Origin: Pseudomonas brassicacearum
GTDB lineage: Bacteria > Pseudomonadota > Gammaproteobacteria > Pseudomonadales > Pseudomonadaceae
DNA: 64,000 nucleotides
Direction: 5' to 3'
Assembly: GCF_009601685.2 (NCBI RefSeq)
Contig: NZ_CP045701.2
Location: 5,952,001 to 6,016,000 of the forward strand
Part shown: positions 1-9,004 of the stretch, in pieces
Layout: each line of letters begins with the position of its first letter
Position numbering within the stretch: the first letter of the stretch is position 1
Program-made: the position numbers and the translations under genes
The notes under the pieces: generated by a model
Seen by the model: only the letters and a program-made list of their open reading frames with translations
Databases searched by the model: none
What the model was told of the DNA's origin: nothing

Positions 1-2
1 TG

Positions 3-329
3 TTCACCAAGATCATCAACCGGGAAATCCCGGCGAAGATCATTTACGAGGATGACCAGGTATTGGCCTTCCACGACATCGCCCCACAGGCGCCTGTACA
101 TTTTTTGGTCATACCGAAAAAACCGATCCGCACCCTCAATGACCTGACCGAAGAAGACAAAGGCCTGGCTGGACACATCTTGTTCACTGCTCAGCGCCTG
201 GCGCTTGAATTGGGCTGTGAAGAAGGTTTTCGCGTGGTAATGAACTGCAATGAACTGGGGGGACAAACGGTCTATCACATTCATATGCATGTGCTGGGGC
301 AGCGCCAGATGAACTGGCCGCCGGGCTGA
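3..329 (+). CDS. HIT family protein (5' end cut off by the window)
   Basis: The reading frame is open from base 3 and the start codon lies just outside the window, so only the last 108 residues are seen. The fragment reads FTKIINREIPAKIIYEDDQ, typical of the beginning of HINT-type histidine triad proteins, so very few residues are missing. The catalytic triad motif HIHMHV lies near the C terminus. Family members hydrolyse purine nucleoside phosphoramidates such as AMP-lysine in the cytoplasm. It is followed on the same strand by coq7 after a 75-bp gap. The family is certain; the physiological substrate is not. Confidence 0.9.
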   Translation, partial: FTKIINREIPAKIIYEDDQVLAFHDIAPQAPVHFLVIPKKPIRTLNDLTEEDKGLAGHILFTAQRLALELGCEEGFRVVMNCNELGGQTVYHIHMHVLGQRQMNWPPG

Positions 330-404
330 TACCCCTGACCCAACGCAAATCTTCGGCGGTCGATTGGGTTAAACTGGCCGCTGTGATTTTTCCCGGAGGT
401 AAGC

Positions 405-1052
405 ATGACTACCCAACGTCACTACTCGCCGATTGACCGTTTGTTGCTGCAAGCTGATACCGCGATGCGCACACTGCTGCCCTTCAGTGGCCAGCCGTAC
501 CGCCCTTCACCGGCTATCGTGCAGCCGGACGCGCAACTGAGTGACGAGCAAACCCGCCACGTCGCCGGACTGATGCGCATCAACCACACCGGTGAAGTCT
601 GTGCCCAGGCGCTGTACCAAGGCCAGGCGCTGACAGCGAAGCTGCCACAAGTGCGAGAGGCAATGGAGCATGCCGCCGAGGAAGAAATCGACCATCTGGT
701 CTGGTGTGAGCAACGGATTCGCCAGTTGGGCAGCCACACCAGCGTCCTGAACCCGCTGTTCTATGGGATGTCATTCGGAATCGGCGCCGTTGCCGGGCTG
801 ATCAGCGACAAAGTCAGCCTCGGCTTCGTTGCGGCGACCGAGCATCAGGTGTGCAAACACTTGAATGAACACCTCGAACAACTGCCGGCCGAAGATGAAA
901 AATCCCGGGCGATCCTTGAGCAGATGCGCGTGGACGAGGAACACCATGCCGAGAGTGCGCTAGAGGCCGGAGGCTTCCGATTTCCGGCCCCGGTAAAGTT
1001 CGGCATGAGCCTGCTGGCCAAAGTCATGACCAAGAGCACTTATCGGATCTGA
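405..1052 (+). CDS. coq7: 2-polyprenyl-3-methyl-6-methoxy-1,4-benzoquinone hydroxylase Coq7
   Basis: Diiron monooxygenase that adds the C6 hydroxyl in ubiquinone synthesis, the Coq7 alternative to UbiF. The 215-residue length is normal for the Pseudomonas enzyme. Ferritin-like iron-ligand motifs are visible in order: [14 protein letters not shown], the EEEIDHL box, [14 protein letters not shown], and [13 protein letters not shown] near the C terminus. The start is an ATG preceded by the ribosome site CGGAGG (spacing about 5). The gene is followed by a strong terminator shared with the convergent OsmC gene. It is expected to act on membrane-bound quinone precursors at the inner membrane face. 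Confidence 0.95.
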   Translation: MTTQRHYSPIDRLLLQADTAMRTLLPFSGQPYRPSPAIVQPDAQLSDEQTRHVAGLMRINHTGEVCAQALYQGQALTAKLPQVREAMEHAAEEEIDHLVWCEQRIRQLGSHTSVLNPLFYGMSFGIGAVAGLISDKVSLGFVAATEHQVCKHLNEHLEQLPAEDEKSRAILEQMRVDEEHHAESALEAGGFRFPAPVKFGMSLLAKVMTKSTYRI

Positions 1053-1098
1053 CGGCGATGGGGACTGAATAGCTCGTCCTCATGCCCACGGAAATTAA

Positions 1099-1132
1099 AA
1101 AGGCGGCTCCCCCAGGGGAAGTCGCCTTTTTT
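1099..1132. terminator. Bidirectional rho-independent terminator between coq7 and the OsmC gene
   Basis: AAAAAGGCGGC and GTCGCCTTTTTT form a GC-rich stem around a short loop, with A-runs on the left and T-runs on the right. It can therefore stop transcription arriving from either of the two convergent genes. Confidence 0.8.
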
Positions 1133-1185
1133 CCATCCAAAAACTCAATACAGCCAGTCGCAGGCCGTTGCTATTGGCTATCGAC

Positions 1186-1608
1186 TCACCCCAACTCGAT
1201 GATTTCATAATCGTGGGTGATTTCGACCCCGGCGGCACCGAGCATGATCGAAGCCGAGCAGTATTTCTCGGCGGACAGCTCAATGGCGCGCTTGACCTGG
1301 GCTTCCTTCAGGGCTCGTCCCTTCACTACGAAGTGCATGTGGATCTTGGTAAACACTTTTGGATCTTCGGTGGCACGTTCTGCCTCCAGGAAGGCTTCAC
1401 AGCTTTCGACGGCCTGGCGGGACTTTTTAAGAATGCTGACCACGTCGAAGTTGCTGCAACCGCCTACGCCCAACAGGAGCATTTCCATCGGCCGAACACC
1501 CAGGTTCCGCCCACCGGCCTCTGGCGGGCCGTCCATGACGACCACATGACCACTGCCTGACTCACCGAGGAACATGGCTTCGCCAGCCCATTGGATGCGT
1601 GCCTTCAT
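1186..1608 (-). CDS. OsmC/YhfA-family redox protein
   Basis: Small peroxiredoxin-like protein of the OsmC superfamily; in tested members two cysteines reduce organic hydroperoxides. Both candidate cysteines are present: LGVGGCSNFDV in the middle and EKYCSASIMLG toward the end. I place the start at the ATG giving MKARIQWAGEAMFLG (140 residues), because GGAGTC stands 6-7 bases upstream and this matches YhfA-type proteins; an in-frame upstream ATG would add 14 poorly conserved residues. The gene converges on coq7. Its exact substrate is unknown and the YhfA subgroup is poorly characterised. Confidence 0.85.
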   Translation of the reverse strand: MKARIQWAGEAMFLGESGSGHVVVMDGPPEAGGRNLGVRPMEMLLLGVGGCSNFDVVSILKKSRQAVESCEAFLEAERATEDPKVFTKIHMHFVVKGRALKEAQVKRAIELSAEKYCSASIMLGAAGVEITHDYEIIELG

Positions 1609-1739
1609 CGCCAAGACTCCACTGTTAAAAAAGGGTTGCCAGCTTAGCACAGCACTCCGGAATGACCGCTCTGCGTCTTAGGAGACCTGACCTGCCAGCA
1701 TGTAGGTAAATTCTCAAATCAATTAAGAACGCCTCTGTT

Positions 1740-1774
1740 AAGCTGGCGCCAACTCGCTGGCGTATGGCCAGCTT
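1740..1774. other. Inverted repeat upstream of vfr
   Basis: AAGCTGGC pairs with GCCAGCTT (8 bp), with an alternative inner pairing CGCCA/TGGCG. It lies about 75 bp before the vfr start in the vfr-OsmC divergent spacer, followed by a short T-run. It could be a leader structure of vfr or a weak terminator; no experimental role can be inferred. Confidence 0.35.
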
Positions 1775-1846
1775 TTAGCGATAACCCTTCGCGCCTATAA
1801 AAAAAAAACCAAACCATCACACTGCGCAGTCTTTCGGGATACAACC

Positions 1847-2491
1847 ATGGTTGCCGTTACTCCCACGTTCAAGATCAAGAATCTCGACAAGCTCTTGATG
1901 CATTGCCAGCGCCGCCGCTATCCAGCCAAACACAACATCATTTGTGCGGGAGATCGTTCCGACACGCTGTTTTTCATCATCAAGGGCTCGGTCACTATCC
2001 TGATAGAAGATGACGACGGTCGGGAAATGATCATCGCCTACCTCAACTCCGGAGATTTTTTCGGCGAGTTGGGGTTGTTCGAACAGGCGGGCAAGGAACA
2101 GGAGCGCAGTGCCTGGGTGCGGACCAAGATTGAATGTGAAGTCGCAGAAATCAGCTACGCCAAATTCCGAGAACTGTCCCTGCAAGACCCGGACATTCTT
2201 TACGTCCTCAGTGGACAAATCGCACAACGCCTGCGTAATACCACCCGCAAGGTGGGTGATCTTGCGTTTTTCGACGTCACCGGACGTGTCGCGCGTTGCC
2301 TGTTGGAACTGTGCAAGCAGCCCGATGCCATGACCCACCCCGACGGCATGCAGATCAAGGTGACCCGCCAGGAGATCGGTCGGATTGTCGGTTGTTCGCG
2401 TGAAATGGTCGGTCGCGTACTCAAGGATCTTGAAGAGCGCAACCTGGTCAGCGTCAAAGGCAAGACCATGGTGGTGTTCGGAACGCGTTAA
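1847..2491 (+). CDS. vfr: cAMP-responsive transcription factor Vfr (CRP family)
   Basis: Global regulator of the CRP/FNR family, 214 residues as in P. aeruginosa Vfr. The N-terminal cyclic-nucleotide domain carries the phosphate-binding cassette FFGELGLF...QERSAWVR (about residues 64-90). A central dimerisation helix follows. The C-terminal helix-turn-helix reads [20 protein letters not shown] (about residues 168-187), close to the CRP recognition helix. The start is the ATG of ACCATGGTTGCC; no strong Shine-Dalgarno site is visible. It lies between divergent OsmC and convergent lipoate-ligase-like genes, as in other pseudomonads. Confidence 0.95.
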   Translation: MVAVTPTFKIKNLDKLLMHCQRRRYPAKHNIICAGDRSDTLFFIIKGSVTILIEDDDGREMIIAYLNSGDFFGELGLFEQAGKEQERSAWVRTKIECEVAEISYAKFRELSLQDPDILYVLSGQIAQRLRNTTRKVGDLAFFDVTGRVARCLLELCKQPDAMTHPDGMQIKVTRQEIGRIVGCSREMVGRVLKDLEERNLVSVKGKTMVVFGTR

Positions 2492-3189
2492 GCGCCCAGC
2501 AGATTGGTCAGCAGCTCCCGGTACAAAGCCTCGAGTCGCTCCAGCGCGTGAGGCGCCGGGAATTTTTCATGCAAGGCAATATGGCTCTCGGCCCGCACTC
2601 GCTGCTCCAGGCCGCAAGCCTCATTGAAGCGATTGACTGCCGCGACCATGGACTCGCGCTCGTTCTGCAGCAAAAGCGCGCCATGGACCAAGCCCACCGG
2701 CCGTTGACCGCCCTTGCTCTGACGCCAGCGCTGAGCGGTACCCACCATTTTCCGGCCGTCGAGGTTGACGTTGAAGCGCCCGTCACAAAAAGCCCCTTGC
2801 ACCTCTCCCAGCGAAGCCACCCCGCCCAGCTCGTCCAACAGCTGACAGATGGGATCGCACAATCGGCGATACCCGGTTTCGATACGTCCGTGGTCACCTT
2901 CGCTGCGCGGTGGTGCATAGACCAGGGCAATATTGACGGTAGCGCCCGACTGCGGCACCGGTTCGCCACCCGTTTCACGCAGCAAGACAGGCCAGCCATG
3001 GGCGGCTGATACTTCACAGGCGTGTGCAAACCCCGGCAGGCGACTCAAGCGACGCGGCATCACCAGCGCACGATCGTTGGGCTGCCAGAACAGCAGGCCG
3101 AACTCCGCGTCGCCTGCACAGATGCTGGCCAGCAGTTCCTGTTCGGCTTGCAGGCCAGCTTCGACGGTCAGTGAAATCACAGGCGACAT
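2488..3189 (-). CDS. Lipoate-protein ligase A-like protein
   Basis: A 233-residue member of the biotin/lipoate A/B ligase fold. Visible family features are [11 protein letters not shown], the [11 protein letters not shown] segment (corresponding to the RRTGGGAV loop of LplA) and [22 protein letters not shown], which carries the catalytic-lysine region ([10 protein letters not shown]). Family members attach lipoate or octanoate to 2-oxoacid dehydrogenase subunits. It overlaps the vfr 3' end by 4 bp (convergent) and lies 3 bp downstream of trpC in the same direction, so it may be the last gene of trpGDC. True activity as ligase or transferase cannot be decided from sequence. Confidence 0.8.
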   Translation of the reverse strand: MSPVISLTVEAGLQAEQELLASICAGDAEFGLLFWQPNDRALVMPRRLSRLPGFAHACEVSAAHGWPVLLRETGGEPVPQSGATVNIALVYAPPRSEGDHGRIETGYRRLCDPICQLLDELGGVASLGEVQGAFCDGRFNVNLDGRKMVGTAQRWRQSKGGQRPVGLVHGALLLQNERESMVAAVNRFNEACGLEQRVRAESHIALHEKFPAPHALERLEALYRELLTNLLGA

Positions 3190-3192
3190 GGA

Positions 3193-4029
3193 TCAGTCCA
3201 GCGTCGAGCCGCTCACCGGCAAGCCTCGTTCAGGAAAGAACAGTCGCTGCAATTCCGTACCCGGGTTCTCGGCCCGCATGAACGCTTCGCCCACCAGGAA
3301 CGAGTACACATCGCTGACTTCCATCAGTTCGACATCGGCCCGGTTGAGGATGCCGCTTTCGGTGATGACCAAGCGATCGCGCGGGATGCGCGGCAACAGG
3401 TCCAGGGTGGTTTCCAGGTTGACTTCGAAAGTGTGCAGGTTGCGATTGTTCACGCCGACCAGCTTGGTATCGAGGGTCTTCAGGGCTCGCTCCAACTCGT
3501 CACCGTCGTGGACTTCCACCAGGACATCCAGCCCGACGCTTTTGGCAACGGTCGCCAGCTCGGCCATTTTCACGTCGTCCAAGGCGGAAACGATCAACAG
3601 TACGCAATCGGCGCCCAACGCACGCGCCTCGATGATCTGGTACGGGTCGATCATGAAATCCTTGCGGATCACCGGCAGCTTGCACGCCGCCCGTGCTTGC
3701 TTCAGGTAGTCGTCGGCCCCTTGAAAAAAGTCGACGTCGGTCAGCACCGAGAGGCAGGTCGCACCGCCCTTTTCGTAGCTTCGCGCGATCTCGGCCGGAA
3801 CGAAATGCTCACGAATCACGCCTTTGCTGGGGGATGCCTTCTTGATTTCGGCAATCACCGCCGGTTGTTTTTTCTTGGTCTGATCGATCAGGGCCTGGGC
3901 AAAGCCACGCGGCGCATCCGCTGAACGCGCCAGGCCTTCCAACTCGGCCAGACTGACCCGGGCGCTGCGCTCGGCCACTTCCTGGGCCTTGCGAGCCAGA
4001 ATGTTTTCCAGAACCGTTGGCACGCTCAT
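3193..4029 (-). CDS. trpC: Indole-3-glycerol phosphate synthase TrpC
   Basis: Cyclises carboxyphenylamino-deoxyribulose phosphate to indole-3-glycerol phosphate in tryptophan synthesis. The 278-residue TIM barrel shows the substrate-binding segment [14 protein letters not shown] (about residues 58-71), [23 protein letters not shown] and VITESGI. It is monofunctional, without the TrpF domain fused in enterics. The start ATG overlaps the trpD stop by 4 bp, indicating translational coupling within trpGDC. Confidence 0.98.
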   Translation of the reverse strand: MSVPTVLENILARKAQEVAERSARVSLAELEGLARSADAPRGFAQALIDQTKKKQPAVIAEIKKASPSKGVIREHFVPAEIARSYEKGGATCLSVLTDVDFFQGADDYLKQARAACKLPVIRKDFMIDPYQIIEARALGADCVLLIVSALDDVKMAELATVAKSVGLDVLVEVHDGDELERALKTLDTKLVGVNNRNLHTFEVNLETTLDLLPRIPRDRLVITESGILNRADVELMEVSDVYSFLVGEAFMRAENPGTELQRLFFPERGLPVSGSTLD

Positions 4030-5075
4030 CCTTCGTTCTCCACTTTGAATACGGCAGTAAATGCACCTAACTCTTCGAGCTTTTCCCTGGCCAGGCCGGT
4101 ATGCAGTGCGTCATGGGCCAACTCCACGCCTTGCTTGAGGCTGCTGGCGTGGTCGGCGGCGTACAACGCGGCACCGGCATTGAGCACGATCATCTCAGCG
4201 GCTTTCTGGCCATTCTCGGTCTTGCGGCGACCCAAGGCATCACGGATCAGTTCCAGCGATTGGGCCGGGCTGTCGACCGCCAGCCCGTGCAGGCTCTGGC
4301 TCTTCATGCCGAGGTCTTCAGGTTCGACCCAATACTCGCTGATCTGATCATTTTTTAGTTCGGCCACGAATGTTGGCGCCGCCAGGCTGAACTCATCCAG
4401 GCCATCCTTCGAATGGACCACCAGCACGTGCTTGCTGCCCAGGCGTTGCAGGACTTCAGCCAATGGCCGGCACAACGCCTGGCTGAACACTCCGACCACC
4501 TGATGTTTCACGCCGGCCGGATTCGTAAGCGGGCCGAGCATATTGAACAGCGTGCGCAGCCCCAGATCACGACGGGGGGCCGCGGCGTGTTTCATGGCGC
4601 TATGGTGGGTCTGGGCAAACATGAAACCGATGCCGACGTTATCGATGCAGCGTGCCACCTGGATCGGCGTCAGGTTCAGGTAGATACCGGCCGCCTCCAG
4701 CAGATCGGCACTGCCGCTCTTGCCGGAAACTGCCCGATTGCCGTGCTTGGCAACGGTGCAACCCGCCGCCGCGACGACAAACGACGAGGCAGTGGAAACG
4801 TTGAAGATATTGGCGCCGTCACCGCCGGTACCGACCACATCCACCACACCGTCCAGCGTCTTGAGTTCGACCTTGTCCGCCAGCTCGCGCATCGCCGAAA
4901 CCGCACCAACGATTTCATCGATGCTCTCACTCTTCATGCGCATGGCCATCATGAACGCGCCGATCTGCGCATCCGTGCATTGGCCGGTCATGATTTCGCG
5001 CATCACATCGCGCATCTCGTCGGTGCTCAGGTCGAGATGGCCGACGATACGGCTCAGGGCTGTCTTGATATCCAT
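4026..5075 (-). CDS. trpD: Anthranilate phosphoribosyltransferase TrpD
   Basis: Transfers phosphoribose from PRPP to anthranilate. The 349-residue protein has the PRPP-binding glycine motif [14 protein letters not shown] (about residues 82-95), the [19 protein letters not shown] anthranilate-site segment and LLGPLTNP-like [11 protein letters not shown]. It lies 9 bp after trpG and overlaps trpC by 4 bp, so all three are co-transcribed. It is not fused to TrpG, unlike in enterics. Confidence 0.98.
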   Translation of the reverse strand: MDIKTALSRIVGHLDLSTDEMRDVMREIMTGQCTDAQIGAFMMAMRMKSESIDEIVGAVSAMRELADKVELKTLDGVVDVVGTGGDGANIFNVSTASSFVVAAAGCTVAKHGNRAVSGKSGSADLLEAAGIYLNLTPIQVARCIDNVGIGFMFAQTHHSAMKHAAAPRRDLGLRTLFNMLGPLTNPAGVKHQVVGVFSQALCRPLAEVLQRLGSKHVLVVHSKDGLDEFSLAAPTFVAELKNDQISEYWVEPEDLGMKSQSLHGLAVDSPAQSLELIRDALGRRKTENGQKAAEMIVLNAGAALYAADHASSLKQGVELAHDALHTGLAREKLEELGAFTAVFKVENEG

Positions 5076-5084
5076 GAAAAGTCC

Positions 5085-5678
5085 TTAGCGCGTGCCGCCG
5101 GTTTGTTTGAGAAAGTTGGCGAACAGTTCGTGGCCCTGTTCGGTGAGAATAGACTCGGGATGAAATTGCACACCCTCGATATTCAGCGTCTTGTGGCGCA
5201 GCCCCATGATCTCATCGACCGAGCCGTCTTCAAGTTGGGTCCAGGCCGTCAATTCCAGGCAGTCAGGCAGAGTTTCGCGCTTGACCACCAGGGAATGGTA
5301 GCGGGTTACGGTAAGCGGATGATTCAGCCCCTCGAACACGCCCTTGTCCTCGTGGAATACCGGGCTAGTCTTACCGTGCATGACTTGTCGGGCGCGCACC
5401 ACGTCACCGCCGAACGCCTGGCCAATCGACTGATGTCCCAGGCAAACACCCAGGATCGGCAGCTTGCCGGCGAAATACTTGATGGCCTCGATGGAAATGC
5501 CCGCCTCGGTCGGCGTGCACGGGCCGGGCGAAACCACGATGCGCTCAGGCTTGAGGGCTTCGATTTCGGCGATGGTCAGTTCGTCGTTGCGCACGACCTT
5601 GACCTCGGAGCCCAGCTCGCCGAGGTACTGCACAACGTTGTAGGTAAAAGAGTCGTAGTTATCGATCATCAGCAACAT
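5085..5678 (-). CDS. trpG: Anthranilate synthase component II (glutamine amidotransferase) TrpG
   Basis: Class I glutamine amidotransferase that supplies ammonia to TrpE and, through p-aminobenzoate synthase, probably also to folate synthesis. At 197 residues it is standard length. The catalytic triad is visible: Cys in [15 protein letters not shown], and His-Glu in [12 protein letters not shown]. The N terminus [18 protein letters not shown] is diagnostic. First gene of trpGDC; 163 bp upstream ends a short Trp-containing leader peptide, suggesting control by attenuation. Confidence 0.97.
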   Translation of the reverse strand: MLLMIDNYDSFTYNVVQYLGELGSEVKVVRNDELTIAEIEALKPERIVVSPGPCTPTEAGISIEAIKYFAGKLPILGVCLGHQSIGQAFGGDVVRARQVMHGKTSPVFHEDKGVFEGLNHPLTVTRYHSLVVKRETLPDCLELTAWTQLEDGSVDEIMGLRHKTLNIEGVQFHPESILTEQGHELFANFLKQTGGTR

Positions 5679-5841
5679 GGCGTAAGCAACCTATTGAATT
5701 CACTGACTTTAAATACAACCTTCAGAGAGTGACCCGCACGCTGCTGCGCTTGGCGAGGCAAGTGATGCCCCTGCGAAGCGGCTCTACAAGCGGGTAAAGA
5801 AGGCAAATCGGTACAGGTCCGGCGAGGCCGGCGGAGAATGT
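5679..5841 (-). promoter_or_regulatory. trpG leader between leader peptide and trpG
   Basis: Untranslated leader of 163 bp. Immediately after the leader-peptide stop is a hairpin with stem CCGGC/GCCGG (5819-5831). Farther on, CGCCAAGCGCAGCAGCG is nearly complementary to the Trp-codon stretch CGCTGGCGTTGGCG, so a long-range alternative pairing is possible. A second pairing ACCCGC/GCGGGT is also available. I see no strong T-run after any hairpin, so a classical terminator is not proven. Confidence 0.45.
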
Positions 5842-5928
5842 TCAGGCGCGCCAACGCCAGCGGGCGTGTGCCTTGATCATTTGATCCAGAAGTTTGCTGA
5901 CAATCGACACAGGGAAAGTCTCGTTCAT
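5842..5928 (-). CDS. Putative trpGDC leader peptide (28 residues, ends ARWRWRA)
   Basis: An ATG with GGGAC 4-5 bases upstream opens a 28-codon frame starting MNETFPVSIVSK and ending KAHARWRWRA, with two Trp codons four to two residues before the last. It is clearly related, at DNA and protein level, to the last 22 codons of gph, which lie in the same position upstream of trpE. Attenuation of trpE and trpGDC has been reported in P. putida, so a regulatory leader peptide is the best reading. No function as a stable protein is expected. The alternative is a decayed fragment of a duplicated gph end. Confidence 0.65.
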   Translation of the reverse strand: MNETFPVSIVSKLLDQMIKAHARWRWRA

Positions 5929-6061
5929 ACGTCCCGGCACAGTAGCTTAGCTGGGCGGAGCACGCAATATGACCGTTCCCGAAGGGCTTTGAAACAATCG
6001 CGACGTTCAAGATGGATGGCAAGACGCCGGAAATTTTTGGCACTATCGTTTCGTTCTAACA

Positions 6062-6474
6062 AAAACAAGATGGAAACGGACTTTCTCAGGCCATCTATGG
6101 GCATTCAGCACGCGTGTAGGCTATGACATCGCCCAACCGGGCAGCGAGTGGCACCTCTCGCCGTTTGTCAGCGCTGACTATGCGAAGGTGAAGTCGATGG
6201 TTATTCGGAAAAGAGCAACCGCTCCACGGCCCTGACCTTCGATGACCAGACCCGTGATTCGAAACGCCTGGGCATCGGCTTGCAAGGCAAATACAACATC
6301 ACCCGCCAGACCCAGGTGTTTGGCGAATATGCCCACGAACGCGAGTACGAAGACGACACGCAAAAGGTCAACATCGCCCTCAACAGCCTGCCGGCCAACG
6401 ACTTCACGCTGGAAGGCTATACGCCACAGAGCCACCTGAATCGCCTGAGCCTGGGGGTCAGCCTGGATTTCTAA
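6062..6474 (+). pseudogene. 3' remnant of an EstP/EstA-type autotransporter esterase, frameshifted
   Basis: Only the last part of the beta-barrel translocator domain remains, about 135 codons of a protein normally over 600. The frame first reads TFSGHLWAFSTRVGYDIAQ and on to [10 protein letters not shown]. At 6193/6194 one base is missing, and the +1 frame then continues with [20 protein letters not shown] to the typical barrel end [11 protein letters not shown]. EstP of P. putida lies between trpE and trpG, matching this position. No GDSL lipase domain, signal peptide or start is present upstream, so this is a relic left by a deletion. Confidence 0.8.
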
Positions 6475-6495
6475 CGAAGGGGCGACTTGCTTCTG

Positions 6496-6597
6496 CAGGA
6501 GCTGCCGGAGGCTGCGATCTTTTGATCTTGATCTTTTGTTCTGGACTCAATTGGTCTTGGAAAGATCGCAGCCTCGTTGCACTCGACAGCTCCTACA
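6496..6597. repeat. Inverted repeat element, 'AGGAGCTGCCG...GCTGCGATCTTT' family, copy 1
   Basis: The left arm CAGGAGCTGCCGGAGGCTGCG plus ATCTTT and the right arm AAAGATCGCAGCCTCG ending CAGCTCCTAC are inverted relative to each other around about 45 bp. The same family occurs at 13198-13281 and 20111-20205. It is a REP-like intergenic repeat of pseudomonads lying between the estP remnant and the trpE 3' end; it could act as a terminator for trpE. Confidence 0.75.
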
Positions 6598-6633
6598 CAA
6601 CGCCTACACAGCGCCTATGTCGTGTCAGGTGGA

Positions 6634-8115
6634 TCAGTTGCTGGGGGTCTGCTCGGCCAGTGCCACGGCGCGGAACATCGCCCGACGCTTGTTCAGGGTT
6701 TCTTCCCACTCCAGCGCCGGCACCGAGTCGGCGACGATGCCGCCGCCAGCCTGCACGTGCAGTTCGCCGTTCTTGATGACGGCGGTGCGAATGGCAATGG
6801 CGGTATCCATGTTGCCGTTCCAGGCGAAGTAACCCACGGCCCCGCCGTACACCCCCCGCTTGACTGGCTCCAGTTCGTCGATGATTTCCATCGCGCGGAT
6901 TTTCGGCGCGCCGGACAAGGTGCCGGCCGGCAGGATCGCCCGCAAGGCGTCCATCGCTGTCAGTCCGGCCTTCAACTGGCCCGTGACGTTGGAGACGATG
7001 TGCATCACATTGGAATAGCGCTCGATGACCATCTTCTCGGTGAGTTTCACCGACCCGATTTCCGAGACCCGCCCGGTGTCGTTGCGCCCCAGGTCGATCA
7101 GCATCAGGTGCTCGGCGATCTCCTTGTCATCCGACAGCAGGTCCTTTTCCAAGGCCCGGTCAGCTTCCTCCGTGGCGCCACGGGGGCGAGTGCCGGCGAT
7201 CGGTCGCACGGTGATCAGGTTGTCTTCGACCCGTACCAGCACTTCCGGCGAACTGCCCACGACATGGAAGTCGCCGAAGTTGAAGAAGTACATGTAGGGC
7301 GTCGGGTTGAAACAGCGCAGCGCCCGGTAGAGATCGATGGGCGCCGCCTTGAAGTCGATGGACATCCGTTGCGACGGCACGACCTGCATGCAATCACCGG
7401 CGAGGATGTACTCCTTGATGGTATCGACGGCCCGTTCGTAATCGTCCTGGGTGAAACTGGAACGAAACACCGGATCGGCCGCCGACTGCTTGCTGAAGTC
7501 CAGGCCGGGACGCGGAGCGATCGGCTGACGTAACTTTTCCAACAGTGCTTGCAGGCTTTGTTGACCTTGCTCGTAGGCACCTTCCTGGGACGGATCGGCC
7601 AGGACGATGGCGTGCATCTTGCCGGCGAGGTTATCGAAGACCACGACCGCGTCGGAGACCATCAGCAAAATGTCTGGCACACCCAGCGGATCGGGGTTCG
7701 GGCAAGTGCCCAGGCGTTTCTCCACGTAGCGCACGCAATCGTAGCCGAAATAACCCACCAGGCCGCCGTTGAAGCGCGGCAAGCCAGGGATGGTTGGCAC
7801 GTTGTAACGAGCCTTGAAGGTTTCGACGAAGGCCAGCGGGTCTTCGACTTCGAGGCTTTCGATTTCGACACCGTCGTGGGTCACGCTGATGCGATGGTCA
7901 TGGACCCGCAGCACTGTACGGCACGGCAGGCCGATGATGGAGTAACGGCCCCATTTCTCGCCGCCCTGCACCGATTCGAGCAAGTAGGAGTTGGGCTGGT
8001 CGGCCAGCTTGAGGTAGATCGACAGCGGCGTGTCGAAGTCGGCCAGGGTTTCACAGGCAAGGGGGATGCGGTTGTAGCCGGCAGCGGCTAGACGCAGAAA
8101 TTCTTCACGGATCAT
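6634..8115 (-). CDS. trpE: Anthranilate synthase component I TrpE
   Basis: Converts chorismate and ammonia to anthranilate together with TrpG. Length is 493 residues. The N-terminal [15 protein letters not shown] motif is the tryptophan feedback-binding element (LLES). The chorismate-binding domain shows [14 protein letters not shown], the catalytic [21 protein letters not shown] segment and [17 protein letters not shown] near the end. The ATG is preceded by GAGG at spacing 7. It lies 70 bp downstream of gph, and that gap with the gph 3' end forms a probable attenuator. Confidence 0.98.
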   Translation of the reverse strand: MIREEFLRLAAAGYNRIPLACETLADFDTPLSIYLKLADQPNSYLLESVQGGEKWGRYSIIGLPCRTVLRVHDHRISVTHDGVEIESLEVEDPLAFVETFKARYNVPTIPGLPRFNGGLVGYFGYDCVRYVEKRLGTCPNPDPLGVPDILLMVSDAVVVFDNLAGKMHAIVLADPSQEGAYEQGQQSLQALLEKLRQPIAPRPGLDFSKQSAADPVFRSSFTQDDYERAVDTIKEYILAGDCMQVVPSQRMSIDFKAAPIDLYRALRCFNPTPYMYFFNFGDFHVVGSSPEVLVRVEDNLITVRPIAGTRPRGATEEADRALEKDLLSDDKEIAEHLMLIDLGRNDTGRVSEIGSVKLTEKMVIERYSNVMHIVSNVTGQLKAGLTAMDALRAILPAGTLSGAPKIRAMEIIDELEPVKRGVYGGAVGYFAWNGNMDTAIAIRTAVIKNGELHVQAGGGIVADSVPALEWEETLNKRRAMFRAVALAEQTPSN

Positions 8116-8230
8116 GGGGTGCCTCGTGGCAAGAGGAGCTGACAGTCAGGTATGCAAACGCGCCGGATAACCGGCCAGGATCACGTCAGGTGCGCCAACG
8201 CCAGCGGGCCAGGGCCTTCATGACTTTCAT
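8116..8230 (-). promoter_or_regulatory. Putative trpE attenuator with leader codons inside the gph 3' end
   Basis: The last 14 codons of gph read [14 protein letters not shown] and can start at an internal ATG (8230 or 8221). The Trp-Arg-Trp stretch is immediately followed by the stop. Seventeen bases past the TGA (8186-8188), a GCCGG/CCGGC hairpin with a four-base loop lies at 8162-8175, followed by GCGTTTGC. The arrangement parallels the trpG leader. Ribosome stalling at the Trp codons, whether translating gph or the short peptide, could control read-through into trpE. The hairpin is short and its T-run weak. Confidence 0.55.
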
Positions 8231-9004
8231 CCAGAGCTTGCGAGTGACCACCACGATGGCGTTTCCAGAAGAGGATTGAACAGCGTCGGGCAACGTTATC
8301 TCAGCGGCCGGGTCCAGGCAACCGGGAATTAACAGGCGCAAATCGTCGATCACCAGCGTTGGAAACTCTTCGGCGATCGGCCGACCATGGTTGTAGCCAT
8401 AACTCAACGCCACACATTTGACCCCAGCCGCTTTCGCCGCCAGCACATCGCTGCGCGAGTCGCCGACGAACAACGATTGGGAGGCCGGGATGTTGGCCAT
8501 TTTCATCACGAAGAACAGCGCGGCCGGGTCCGGTTTTTTCTGCGGCAAGGTGTCGCCGCCGATGATCCAGCGGAAATAACGGCCGATTTTCATCTGGTCC
8601 AGCAACGGCGCAACGAAGCGCTCCGGCTTGTTGGTAATCAGGGCCATTTCCACGCCCTGTTTTTGCAGCCACTTGAGGGTGGAGCGCACGCCGGGATAGA
8701 CCACCGTCAGTTGGTGATTGTCTTCGTAGGCGTCATTGAACAACGCCAGCGCCCGCTCGGCCTCGGCATCATCGACACCTTGGGCGTCGATGTCATTGGC
8801 CAGGGCCCGGCGCACCAGCATCGGCGCGCCATTACCGACCCAATGGCGTACCGAATCGAGGCCGGCAGGCGGGCGTCCAAGCTTGAGCAGCATCGTGTCC
8901 ACCGCCGCCGCAAGGTCCGGGACCGAATCGACCAATGTGCCATCGAGGTCGAACATCACCAGACGCGGCAAGCTGCCGGGGAACAGCTGCTCGAAGCCGC
9001 TCAT
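8186..9004 (-). CDS. gph: Phosphoglycolate phosphatase Gph
   Basis: HAD-superfamily hydrolase that dephosphorylates 2-phosphoglycolate. The nucleophile motif [14 protein letters not shown] lies near residue 20, the middle motif [11 protein letters not shown] and the C-terminal metal motif [16 protein letters not shown] follow, and the 272-residue length fits Pseudomonas Gph. The catalytic part ends around residue 225. The remaining tail ([20 protein letters not shown]...) carries the WRWR leader sequence discussed for trpE, so part of the tail may exist for regulation. The start overlaps the rpe stop by 4 bp. Confidence 0.95.
   Translation of the reverse strand: MSGFEQLFPGSLPRLVMFDLDGTLVDSVPDLAAAVDTMLLKLGRPPAGLDSVRHWVGNGAPMLVRRALANDIDAQGVDDAEAERALALFNDAYEDNHQLTVVYPGVRSTLKWLQKQGVEMALITNKPERFVAPLLDQMKIGRYFRWIIGGDTLPQKKPDPAALFFVMKMANIPASQSLFVGDSRSDVLAAKAAGVKCVALSYGYNHGRPIAEEFPTLVIDDLRLLIPGCLDPAAEITLPDAVQSSSGNAIVVVTRKLWMKVMKALARWRWRT

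Noticed and set aside
5669..6043. A 124-codon frame upstream of trpG
   Set aside because: It is out of frame with the leader peptide that shows homology to gph, and has no domain or plausible codon use.
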